A DNA stretch of 20,784 bases, from positions 1 through 20,784 of the forward strand of contig JAZLKZ010000022.1 of assembly GCA_045597845.1 (NCBI GenBank). The letters run 5' to 3'. Made by a program: the position numbers and the translations under genes. This document shows, in pieces, positions 15,330-20,784 of the stretch. This DNA comes from Colimorpha sp045597845 (lineage in GTDB: Bacteria > Bacteroidota > Bacteroidia > Bacteroidales > P3). Under the pieces are notes generated by a model, which saw nothing but the letters and a program-made list of their open reading frames with translations, made no database searches and had not been told where the DNA came from. Numbering within the stretch: position 1 is the first letter of the stretch; every line of letters begins with the position of its first letter.

Positions 15330-16352
15330 TTACTTCGAGTTTTGTTTGTAATACTTAATCAACTTCGGGACGACTTCTTCCACCGTTCCAACAATCACAT
15401 AATCCGCAATCTTATTAATAGGTGCGTCGGGGTCGCTGTTCACCGAGATGATGATCTTGGAGTCCTGCATGCCGGCGATGTGCTGGATCTGTCCGCTGAT
15501 GCCGCAGGCGATATACACCTTGGGGTGAACGGTGACACCCGTTTGACCGATTTGTCGGTCGGTGTCGCAGAAGCCCGCATCGACGGCGGCACGCGAGGCA
15601 CCGACTTCGCCATGAAGCACCTTGGCGAGTTCGAACAGCATGTCGAAGCCTTCCTTCGAGCCCATGCCATAACCGCCAGCCACCACGATGGGTGAGCCTT
15701 TCAGGTTGTGCTTGGCAGCCTCCACATGGTGGTCGAGTACCTTCACGACGTAAGCCTCGGGAGAGACATATTTCGCCACTTCGGGATAGACCACTTCGTT
15801 TTTGGCCTTGCCTTCATAGACGGCTTTCTGCATCACGCCCGAGCGCACCGTGGCCATCTGCGGACGGTGGTCAGGGTTGACGATGGTCGCCACGATGTTG
15901 CCACCGAAAGCGGGACGAATCTGATAGAGCAGGTTGTCGTAGTGCTTCTTGGTCTTAATGTCGTCGAAGTCACCGATTTCGAGTTGGGTGCAGTCGGCGG
16001 TGAGGCCGCTGGTCAGCGACGAGCTGACGCGCGGACCGAGGTCGCGACCGATGACGGTGGCGCCCATCAGGCAGATCTGCGGTTGTTCCTCCTTGAAGAG
16101 GTTGACGAGGACATCGGTGTGGGGTGCAGAGGTGTAGGGGAACAAGCCCTCGCCGTCGAAGGCGAACAGCTTATCCACGCCGTAAGGCAGGATTTGGTCT
16201 TCCACCTTGCCCTTGATGCCAGTGCCAGCCACAACGGCGTGCAGTTCCACGCCCAGCTGGTCGGCCAGTTTACGCCCTTTGGTGAGCAACTCCTGGGAGA
16301 CTTCGGCCACCTGTGTGCCTTCGGTCTCGATATATACAAATACGTTGTTCAT
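15330..16352 (-). CDS. etfA: Electron transfer flavoprotein alpha subunit
   Basis: A 340-residue protein with the EtfA two-domain pattern. The N-terminal domain ends with MGATVIGRDLGPRVSSSLTS. The C-terminal FAD-binding domain carries GASRAAVDAGF (251-261), GQTGVTVHP (269-277), GISGQIQH (284-291) and NSDPDAPI (305-312), the expected flavin contacts. It forms a heterodimer with EtfB and accepts electrons from the acyl-CoA dehydrogenase encoded next. The start codon overlaps the etfB stop by one base (TAATG). Whether this ETF is of the electron-bifurcating kind cannot be decided by eye. Confidence 0.95.
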   Translation of the reverse strand: MNNVFVYIETEGTQVAEVSQELLTKGRKLADQLGVELHAVVAGTGIKGKVEDQILPYGVDKLFAFDGEGLFPYTSAPHTDVLVNLFKEEQPQICLMGATVIGRDLGPRVSSSLTSGLTADCTQLEIGDFDDIKTKKHYDNLLYQIRPAFGGNIVATIVNPDHRPQMATVRSGVMQKAVYEGKAKNEVVYPEVAKYVSPEAYVVKVLDHHVEAAKHNLKGSPIVVAGGYGMGSKEGFDMLFELAKVLHGEVGASRAAVDAGFCDTDRQIGQTGVTVHPKVYIACGISGQIQHIAGMQDSKIIISVNSDPDAPINKIADYVIVGTVEEVVPKLIKYYKQNSK

Positions 16353-17227
16353 TATCCGATAATCTTTTCGTCCAACAATTCTTTAATCAATCCTTCCACA
16401 TCGGCATCACTGGCGGTGAGGGTCTTGCTCTCCTTGGCCTGGAAGACGATGTTCTGCACGGTTTTCACCTTGGTGGGACTACCAGAGAGGCCGCACTGGT
16501 TGGGGTCGCCATCCACATCGGCCACGCTCCACTGGTTGAGGTTGAGGTAGTCGCGGCTGGCATAAAGGTCGGCGCGAGGATCTTCGGGCTGACGCTCCAG
16601 CGGGCATGAGGCATACTTGTATTTCATCACCAACTTGGCGTTGCAAGGACGGCAGGGTGCTGCGCTACCGTTGACGGTAATCACGCAAGGCAGCGGCACT
16701 TCAACGGTCTCCACGCCACCGTCGATATGACGGCGGATGGTGGCGATGTTGTTTTCGATCTTGAGGATTTCCTCGGCATAAGTCACTTGGTTGAGACCCA
16801 GTTTCTGTGCCACTTGGGGACCCACCTGGGCGGTGTCGCCGTCGATGGCCTGACGGCCTCCGATGACGATGTCGACATCGCCAATCTTCTTGATGGCGGT
16901 GGCGAGGGCATACGAAGTGGCGAGGGTATCGGCGCCTGCGAAGAGGCGGTCGGTGAGCAACCAGCCCGTGTCGGCTCCACGGAAGAGGCCTTGGCGGATG
17001 ATCTCACCGGCGCGCGGCGGGCCCATAGTGAGCACGCCGACGGTGCTGCCTGGATTCTGCTCCTTGAGGCGCAGTGCCTGTTCAAGGGCGTTCAGGTCTT
17101 CGGGGTTGAAGATGGCGGGCAGGGCGGCGCGGTTGACGGTGCCTTCCGGCGTCATAGCGTCTTTGCCCACATTACGCGTATCGGGCACCTGCTTGGCAAG
17201 CACCACGATTTTCAATGGTTTGGTCAT
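16352..17227 (-). CDS. etfB: Electron transfer flavoprotein beta subunit
   Basis: A 291-residue EtfB. The opening KIVVLAKQVPDT, NPEDLNALEQALRLKE (41-56), VLTMGPPRAGEIIRQGLFRGAD and the signature GRQAIDGDTAQVGP (124-137) are characteristic. It is slightly longer than the roughly 260 residues of typical EtfB proteins. It is the first gene of the operon, with a perfect -7 box 32-39 nt upstream of the ATG. It binds the nucleotide cofactor (AMP, or NADH-contacting FAD in bifurcating forms) at the dimer interface. Confidence 0.95.
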   Translation of the reverse strand: MTKPLKIVVLAKQVPDTRNVGKDAMTPEGTVNRAALPAIFNPEDLNALEQALRLKEQNPGSTVGVLTMGPPRAGEIIRQGLFRGADTGWLLTDRLFAGADTLATSYALATAIKKIGDVDIVIGGRQAIDGDTAQVGPQVAQKLGLNQVTYAEEILKIENNIATIRRHIDGGVETVEVPLPCVITVNGSAAPCRPCNAKLVMKYKYASCPLERQPEDPRADLYASRDYLNLNQWSVADVDGDPNQCGLSGSPTKVKTVQNIVFQAKESKTLTASDADVEGLIKELLDEKIIG

Positions 17228-17258
17228 AAAATAAAATTTCTCGTTTTCAAATCGGCGG

Positions 17259-17266
17259 CAAAGGTA
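17259..17266 (-). promoter_or_regulatory. -7 box of the etfB-etfA-acyl-CoA dehydrogenase operon
   Basis: The minus strand reads TACCTTTG, a perfect TAnnTTTG match, 31 nt upstream of the etfB ATG. A TTG at 17291-17289 (minus) lies 22 nt further upstream, slightly beyond the usual -33 spacing. Confidence 0.65.
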
Positions 17267-17322
17267 CGGAAAATTTTCGTATGAGGCTCAATCTCACAAA
17301 AAAGGAGTCATATTAAGCGGCG

Positions 17323-17361
17323 TTGGTACAGATTTACGATTGAATCGTAAATCTGTACCAA
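17323..17361. repeat. 39-bp palindrome at the 3' end of the ATPase gene
   Basis: Perfect 19-nt arms (TTGGTACAGATTTACGATT and its complement) flank a single central base at 17342. It ends 4 nt beyond the ATPase stop codon. Neither strand has a T-tract after the stem, so a classic terminator role is unlikely. Thirty of the 33 core positions are shared with the second palindrome at 18543-18575. Confidence 0.9.
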
Positions 17362-17365
17362 TATA

Positions 17366-18514
17366 TTATATATCATTTATAGTCAGTACATTAAATTCTG
17401 ACATTTTTAGTTTCTGTTCGCCACCATACACAATATTGCAATGTTGGGCATCGGCTGAGGACAATTTCGCCCAATAAAGCAATGAAGTGGCATAATCAGA
17501 CGAATACGTTTTCCCTGACTTAATCTCGTAGGCAAACTGCTTTCCTTCAATGGTTTCCAACAAATCGACCTCGTTGCCCTTGTTGTCGCGCCAAAACGAC
17601 AATTGGGGCGTTTCACCTTTATTGAACGCTTTTTTCATGAATAGGTTGATGACATAATTCTCAAACAATCCGCCTTTAAGATAATGAGATTCAACTTGTT
17701 TCGCGTCCTTTATCTCCAACAACGAACAAGCCAAACCTGTATCGTGGAAATACAACTTGGGCGACTTGATAAGGCGTTTTGAGAAATTGTTGAAATCAGG
17801 GCGCAAGCGATAGACGATGTAGCTCGTTTCAAGCATTGAAAGCCATGCCTGTGCCGTGGAAACCGCAATGCCGCAATCGTTGGCCAGCGAGGAATAGTTC
17901 AGCAACTGCCCAATGCGACCCGCGCACAACTTGATGAACTTCACGAACAGACCCAAATCGCCCACATTCTTCAACTGTCTGATGTCGCGTTCCACGTAAG
18001 TCTTGATATAATATGGATAATACTCCGTAGGAGGGATGCCTTTATCGAACAAACGAGGATAAGCCCCCATGAAAATCTCTTCCTCGACGGATGGAGGAAG
18101 CTGATTTGACGAATCAAGTTCTTCACGAGAAAACGGTAACAGCTCCAAAATGGCAACACGACCTGCCAAAGACTGCGAAATCTTTTCCATAAGTTGGAAA
18201 TTTTGTGAGCCGGAAAGGATGTACATTCCCTCCTTATTGGCGCTATCCACGTGGGTTTGCAAATAGGAAAACAAGTTTGGGGCATATTGCGCCTCGTCGA
18301 TGATGGTTTTGTCGGGGTAGGTATTCAAAAAACCTCGAGGGTCGTCCAAGGCAAAGCTGCGGTTATCCAAATCTTCCAACGAAACATACTGATATTCAGG
18401 AAATTTCTCACGAAGCAGAGTCGATTTGCCCGACTGTCGTGGGCCTGTCAGCAACACAATCAGATAAAGCGTTGTCATCCGTTGCAGTTTTGCGGTAATC
18501 GTTCTTTCTATCAT
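17366..18514 (-). CDS. AAA_14 / DUF4143 ATP-binding protein
   Basis: A 382-residue protein. Residues 24-32 are the Walker A motif GPRQSGKST, 69-76 is Walker B KTIIDEAQ, and 101-109 is the sensor SGSQNFQLM, followed by the family phrase SLAGRVAILELLPFS. The C-terminal DUF4143 part ends with GNEVDLL (Asp 317) and EIK (Glu 330, Lys 332), an apparent PD-(D/E)xK-like nuclease core. Such proteins are abundant in gut Bacteroidetes, but their function is unproven. The ATG at 18514 is chosen over a longer in-frame start at 18610, because the -7 box (18542-18535) and a palindrome lie inside that extension. The gene is bracketed by two nearly identical palindromes. The protein is complete, with all motifs intact. 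Confidence 0.85.
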   Translation of the reverse strand: MIERTITAKLQRMTTLYLIVLLTGPRQSGKSTLLREKFPEYQYVSLEDLDNRSFALDDPRGFLNTYPDKTIIDEAQYAPNLFSYLQTHVDSANKEGMYILSGSQNFQLMEKISQSLAGRVAILELLPFSREELDSSNQLPPSVEEEIFMGAYPRLFDKGIPPTEYYPYYIKTYVERDIRQLKNVGDLGLFVKFIKLCAGRIGQLLNYSSLANDCGIAVSTAQAWLSMLETSYIVYRLRPDFNNFSKRLIKSPKLYFHDTGLACSLLEIKDAKQVESHYLKGGLFENYVINLFMKKAFNKGETPQLSFWRDNKGNEVDLLETIEGKQFAYEIKSGKTYSSDYATSLLYWAKLSSADAQHCNIVYGGEQKLKMSEFNVLTINDI

Positions 18515-18534
18515 CACACATTCAATTGATTCGG

Positions 18535-18542
18535 CAAAGATA
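18535..18542 (-). promoter_or_regulatory. -7 box of the ATPase gene
   Basis: The minus strand reads TATCTTTG, a perfect match, 20 nt upstream of the ATG at 18514. The 33-bp palindrome touches it directly upstream and so occupies the -33 region, as an operator would. Confidence 0.7.
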
Positions 18543-18575
18543 GTACAAATTTTCGATTCAATTGTAAATCTGTAC
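18543..18575. repeat. 33-bp imperfect palindrome over the ATPase promoter
   Basis: On the minus strand the left arm reads GTACAGATTTACAATT, then a central G, then a 16-nt right arm ending in TTTGTAC; 13 of 16 arm positions pair. It matches the core of the palindrome at 17323-17361 at 30 of 33 positions, and on the minus strand it directly precedes TATCTTTG. Confidence 0.85.
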
Positions 18576-18604
18576 GGAAAAAGGGGGAAACGCAAGACAC
18601 CCTG

Positions 18605-18635
18605 AAACAAAAATCCCCGACCCTAAGGCCGAGGA
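18605..18635 (-). terminator. Terminator of the WG-repeat gene
   Basis: On the minus strand TCCTCGGCC (18635-18627) pairs with GGTCGGGGA (18622-18614) over 9 bp with two G-T pairs and the loop TTAG, followed by TTTTTGTTT. It lies about 64 nt past the WG-protein stop and separates that gene from the ATPase promoter. Confidence 0.75.
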
Positions 18636-18698
18636 TAGTGGAACTGCCGCATTACAGCAGCACAAGGAATTTGGTTCTCTTATTCACCAATTATTCAA

Positions 18699-19706
18699 TT
18701 ATCCATCAAGTGAAGCTTGTAGAACATGTCTGAAGATTTTATTGCGGATCCAATTCCCGTACTTGTTTTTATATGCCCATTCTTGATGATTATCATCATA
18801 CATTATCTCCTTAAACTCAACCCCTGCTAATCCTTCGGAAAAAGAACAAAGATTGTCAAAATGCGGGTATATTACAAATCCACCATTTTTGTTTATTACT
18901 CCATATTTCTCCTCAATTGTTACAATAGCTAATCCATCAGAGAACCACTGAACTCTATCAAATTCTGGTTTAATAACAACAGTCCCTAACATATCAATGA
19001 ACCCCCATTTTCCATCCATTTTTACACTAGCAAGTCCTTCTCTAAACCATTCTAATTCATCAAATTCCGGTTCTATAAGATACCTTCCAGTTTTGTCAAT
19101 GAAACCGTATTTGTTGTTAATCCTCACTTTAGCATTTGGACATGGATAGTGTTTTGAAATCATGAACCCCGTGACTTCATCAAACTTTGGTTCGATTACC
19201 ACTGACCCATTTAAAGCATATCCATATTTGTTTTCCTTGGCAATTGGCAACAATGAATCACCTTGGTCGCGATATTCTATTTTAACAGGTGTACCTTGAG
19301 GATCTAGGATTAGCTTACCATTTCTATCTATGTACACCTTCTTGTCATCAAGTAGGACCAATGTAAGTCCTTCATACATATAATCAACCACATAGGCATT
19401 ATCATAATATGGCTGAATAATGTAATCACCCATTTTATCAATAATACCATGTTTCTTTTGGCCTTCAGCATTCTTTATTTGAACTTCAGCCAAACCATTG
19501 CAAAAATCACCTACATATTCAAACTTAGATGGTATAACCATATTTCCTTTTGGGTCAATATAGCCTTTTATAATACCATATTTCTGTGGATATACTGTAT
19601 GTACACTCACTCCTGCCAAACCATCCTTAAACCCACCGGAATTGATGAATGCGAATCTTGGCTCTATCACTATTTTTCCTGTTTTATCAATGAATCCCCA
19701 ACACAT
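18699..19706 (-). CDS. WG-repeat protein
   Basis: A 335-residue protein made almost wholly of about eight WG repeats, each of the form (K)WGFIDKTGK.VI.P.FD......F.EGLA.V. Clear units begin at CWGFIDKTG, KHGIIDKMG, KYGYALNG, KYGFIDKTG, KWGFIDMLG and KYGVINKNG. WG repeats are thought to form a beta-rich repeat scaffold, but the ligand is unknown. No signal peptide is seen. The start is supported by an in-frame stop 18 nt upstream, although no TAnnTTTG box is evident in the 84-nt gap before it. The gene is clearly more A/T-rich than the etf operon. The last 25 residues (KYGNWIRNKIFRHVL and on) break the pattern. Confidence 0.85.
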   Translation of the reverse strand: MCWGFIDKTGKIVIEPRFAFINSGGFKDGLAGVSVHTVYPQKYGIIKGYIDPKGNMVIPSKFEYVGDFCNGLAEVQIKNAEGQKKHGIIDKMGDYIIQPYYDNAYVVDYMYEGLTLVLLDDKKVYIDRNGKLILDPQGTPVKIEYRDQGDSLLPIAKENKYGYALNGSVVIEPKFDEVTGFMISKHYPCPNAKVRINNKYGFIDKTGRYLIEPEFDELEWFREGLASVKMDGKWGFIDMLGTVVIKPEFDRVQWFSDGLAIVTIEEKYGVINKNGGFVIYPHFDNLCSFSEGLAGVEFKEIMYDDNHQEWAYKNKYGNWIRNKIFRHVLQASLDG

Positions 19707-19790
19707 ATTAATTAATTTTAGTTAAGGTTATTTTCATGATTTTCTATTCCCATTATAGAATCGTATTTTACTGTTAATCAAAACACTTAA

Positions 19791-20042
19791 TCACATATCA
19801 TAATATCTTCCGCGATGCTCCCTTATGATGTCGGCGGCTTTTGTCGCATCAGAGCAATCGCTGTAGATGTCGATACGGTAGCAGGTGCTCCAATCAAACT
19901 TCGAGCAACCGCCCCAGTACCCGTAAAAGTAAATGCAATCAGAACTGTTATAATCGCTATACATTTCGCGATAGAGATGGTCTCTCGCATCGTTGTAGTC
20001 ATCTTCTCTCTCAATCAGATAAGTGCTTCTTCTATCTGCCAT
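19791..20042 (-). CDS. Small Tyr/Asp-rich protein of unknown function
   Basis: An 83-residue protein opening with MADRRSTYLIEREDDYNDAR, rich in Tyr, Asp and Arg, and with three Cys in the second half (SSDCIYF, WGGCSKF, WSTCYRI) plus a later SDCSDA. No family is recognised and no signal peptide or membrane segment is present. It has its own well-formed promoter (-33 TTG at 20133-20131 and -7 at 20112-20105), which argues for a real gene. It lies between the XRE regulator and the WG-repeat gene on the same strand. Confidence 0.6.
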   Translation of the reverse strand: MADRRSTYLIEREDDYNDARDHLYREMYSDYNSSDCIYFYGYWGGCSKFDWSTCYRIDIYSDCSDATKAADIIREHRGRYYDM

Positions 20043-20104
20043 TGTCGATTTTTGCCCAGTTATATCCCATCAGGCTCGTCGGTTTTTATGGTTAAATAAT
20101 GCAG

Positions 20105-20133
20105 CAAAAATAGCAATACAACTTGAAAACCAA
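20105..20133 (-). promoter_or_regulatory. Promoter of the 83-aa gene
   Basis: On the minus strand TTG (20133-20131) is followed after 18 nt by TATTTTTG (20112-20105), close to the Bacteroidetes consensus. The leader to the ATG at 20042 is about 55 nt. Confidence 0.6.
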
Positions 20134-20151
20134 TACATTATGATGTAATGG

Positions 20152-20206
20152 ATTATTTGACAAATCCTTCCAAATTATTTGACAGATTGTCAAACGTCTT
20201 TTGACA
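20152..20206. repeat. TTTGACA motif array with 22-nt period
   Basis: TTTGACA occurs at 20156-20162, 20178-20184 and 20200-20206, exactly 22 nt apart. The first two copies share the longer ATTATTTGACA. An inverted TGTCAAA at 20188-20194 makes a 7-bp palindrome with copy 2. The third copy lies in the last codons of the XRE gene. The array lies upstream of the 83-aa gene promoter, a fitting place for an operator. Confidence 0.45.
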
Positions 20207-20426
20207 CTTTCCTCGCTTTCCAGCAATCAGTGAAGTGCTTGAAGAAGTCGCAGTCGAGCACGTCACTTATTTTCAGCAACACATCGGTGTAGATGAAACT
20301 TCGGCCAAGGAGGTAGTGCATGTTCTGCCTTGTGCAGCCTACCTGCTCCGCAAGCCAGCGCACACTCCGCCCTTGCCTGGCGAGTTCTTCCTTGATGAGT
20401 TTTCCGATATGTGGTGCTTCTTGCAT
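20190..20426 (-). CDS. XRE-type helix-turn-helix regulator (78 aa)
   Basis: A small DNA-binding protein. Residues about 8-62 (IGKLIKEELARQGRSVRWLAEQVGCTRQNMHYLLGRSFIYTDVLLKISDVL) fit the five-helix Cro/C1-type fold, with the recognition helix around TRQNMHYLL. The C-terminal tail (DFFKHFTDCWKARKVSKDV) is basic. Such stand-alone regulators commonly control themselves and adjacent accessory genes. The gene is preceded by a long structured leader with a terminator-like hairpin ending 26 nt before its ATG, so transcription may be controlled by read-through. A TTTGACA array lies at its 3' end. Confidence 0.8.
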   Translation of the reverse strand: MQEAPHIGKLIKEELARQGRSVRWLAEQVGCTRQNMHYLLGRSFIYTDVLLKISDVLDCDFFKHFTDCWKARKVSKDV

Positions 20427-20451
20427 GGCTTTGTCCTTGAAATTTGAGAAT

Positions 20452-20499
20452 AAAAAAAGCGTGGAATCAATTCCTTGCTTGACTCTCGGGTTTCCACGC
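20452..20499 (-). terminator. Terminator-like hairpin in the XRE leader
   Basis: On the minus strand GCGTGGAA (20499-20492) pairs with TTCCACGC (20466-20459), and a run of seven T follows (20458-20452). A second upstream GCGTGGAA copy (20525-20518) could pair with the same TTCCACGC, giving mutually exclusive folds. It lies 25 nt before the XRE start in the same direction, so it either ends a short RNA or attenuates the gene. Confidence 0.5.
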
Positions 20500-20620
20500 C
20501 CACAACTCTAACAAGTATTCCACGCCGTAGCAACTACGGCATTTGTAACTTGTCCTTGAGTTGTTGCCCCCGAAAATGGGGACTTGTGGAAAATTGAGAG
20601 TCAAGGACAGCAACAAGTGC
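20459..20620 (-). ncRNA. Candidate structured RNA / leader upstream of the XRE gene
   Basis: This 160-nt gap contains many nested or alternative complementary segments: GCCGTAG-CAA-CTACGGC (20524-20540), CCCC-GAAAAT-GGGG (20568-20581), CTTGACTCTC (20478-20487) with GAGAGTCAAG (20596-20605), GTCCTTGA (20552-20559) with TCAAGGAC (20601-20608), and TTGTTGC (20561-20567) with GCAACAA (20610-20616). It ends in a hairpin with a T7 tract on the minus strand. No convincing promoter was located for it, and a DNA-level role such as a recombination site is also possible. Confidence 0.4.
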
Positions 20621-20680
20621 TATCTGATTATAATATGTCTATTGGGCAATTCTAAAAAAAAACTCATTGATAATCAGATA
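20621..20680. repeat. 11-bp inverted repeat TATCTGATTAT / ATAATCAGATA
   Basis: TATCTGATTAT (20621-20631) and its perfect complement (20670-20680) flank 38 nt that includes an A9 run. It lies directly upstream of the -7 box of the gene at the right edge, as an operator or the end of a mobile element might. Confidence 0.55.
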
Positions 20681-20696
20681 AATATTTGTATATTTG
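20667..20696 (+). promoter_or_regulatory. Promoter of the gene at the right edge
   Basis: TTG at 20667-20669, a 19-nt spacer and TATATTTG at 20689-20696 match the Bacteroidetes consensus. The ATG lies 19 nt further on. Confidence 0.65.
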
Positions 20697-20715
20697 CCAC
20701 AAATTTAAAGAGAAA

Positions 20716-20784
20716 ATGGACACGTACAAAAGGGCATACAGAAAGCTTGGCAACCAAGGTTTATTTGATTCGGAAGAAAGAACT
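20716..20784 (+). CDS. 5' end of a gene cut by the window edge, possibly a transposase
   Basis: An ATG at 20716, behind a well-formed promoter, opens a frame that runs 23 codons to the window end: MDTYKRAYRKLGNQGLFDSE followed by ERT. The pattern of a basic helix followed by QGLFDSEER recalls the beginning of some Bacteroidetes transposases, but 23 residues cannot settle it. The gene is divergent from the XRE regulator. Confidence 0.45.
   Translation, partial: MDTYKRAYRKLGNQGLFDSEERT

Noticed and set aside
15708..16550. Open frame of 280 codons on the plus strand across etfA/etfB
   Set aside because: It is antisense to two genes with complete conserved motifs, its protein has no recognisable family, and long antisense frames are expected opposite this codon usage.
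17323..17361. Simple intrinsic terminator for the ATPase gene
   Set aside because: The stem is strong but neither strand has a T-tract after it, and its sequence is repeated at the promoter of the same gene, which a terminator would not explain.
18515..18610. Longer N-terminus of the ATPase (start at 18610)
   Set aside because: The extension contains the -7 box and the palindrome, and the added residues are unlike the family; the start at 18514 follows the promoter by 20 nt.

Overview
The window looks like chromosomal DNA of a gut- or rumen-type Bacteroidales bacterium (Prevotella/Bacteroides relative). The reasons are: repeated TAnnTTTG-type -7 boxes, start codons without strong Shine-Dalgarno sequences, Bacteroidetes-typical families (Smr/DUF2027 protein, AAA_14-DUF4143 ATPase, WG-repeat protein), and an etfB-etfA-acyl-CoA dehydrogenase operon. 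No CRISPR array, rRNA, integrase or complete insertion sequence is visible.

Layout, left to right. 1-2482: a 776-aa protein with an S1-like middle and a C-terminal AlbA_2/Schlafen-like domain. 2583-2657: tRNA-Arg(CCG) with encoded CCA, followed at once by a 15-bp terminator stem that also holds the stop codon of the convergent Smr/DUF2027 gene (3774-2686). 3863-6890: a tight operon with two ATGA overlaps, comprising an MbnP-family lipoprotein, an MbnH/MauG/CcpA-type dihaem lipoprotein and a TIGR01212 (YhcC-like) radical SAM protein. The radical SAM gene carries an in-frame insert of about 93 nt that looks like a palindromic repeat element. 6982-8103: a chagasin-like (I42) inhibitor and a papain-like (C1A) protease, both without export signals.

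8112-13430 is an accessory, defence-like segment. It holds a 39-codon ORF, rhuM, a 10-residue relic that resembles the start of a type I HsdS, a roughly 195-nt imperfect inverted repeat, and one 1231-aa polypeptide that joins restriction, methylation and specificity modules. 13600-17227 (minus strand) is the core-metabolism operon etfB-etfA-acyl-CoA dehydrogenase.

17323-20784 is again accessory. An AAA_14/DUF4143 ATPase gene is bracketed by two 30/33-identical palindromes, one ending 4 nt beyond its stop and one abutting its -7 box. A WG-repeat protein, a small Tyr/Asp-rich protein and an XRE regulator follow, all on the minus strand. Upstream of the regulator is a densely structured 160-nt region with a terminator-like hairpin, and then the first 23 codons of a rightward gene that may be a transposase.

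The best leads for something undescribed are the palindrome-bracketed ATPase, the long hairpin ahead of the R-M-S gene, the structured leader of the XRE gene, and the palindromic element inside the radical SAM gene. All functions are inferred by reading; no database search was run.
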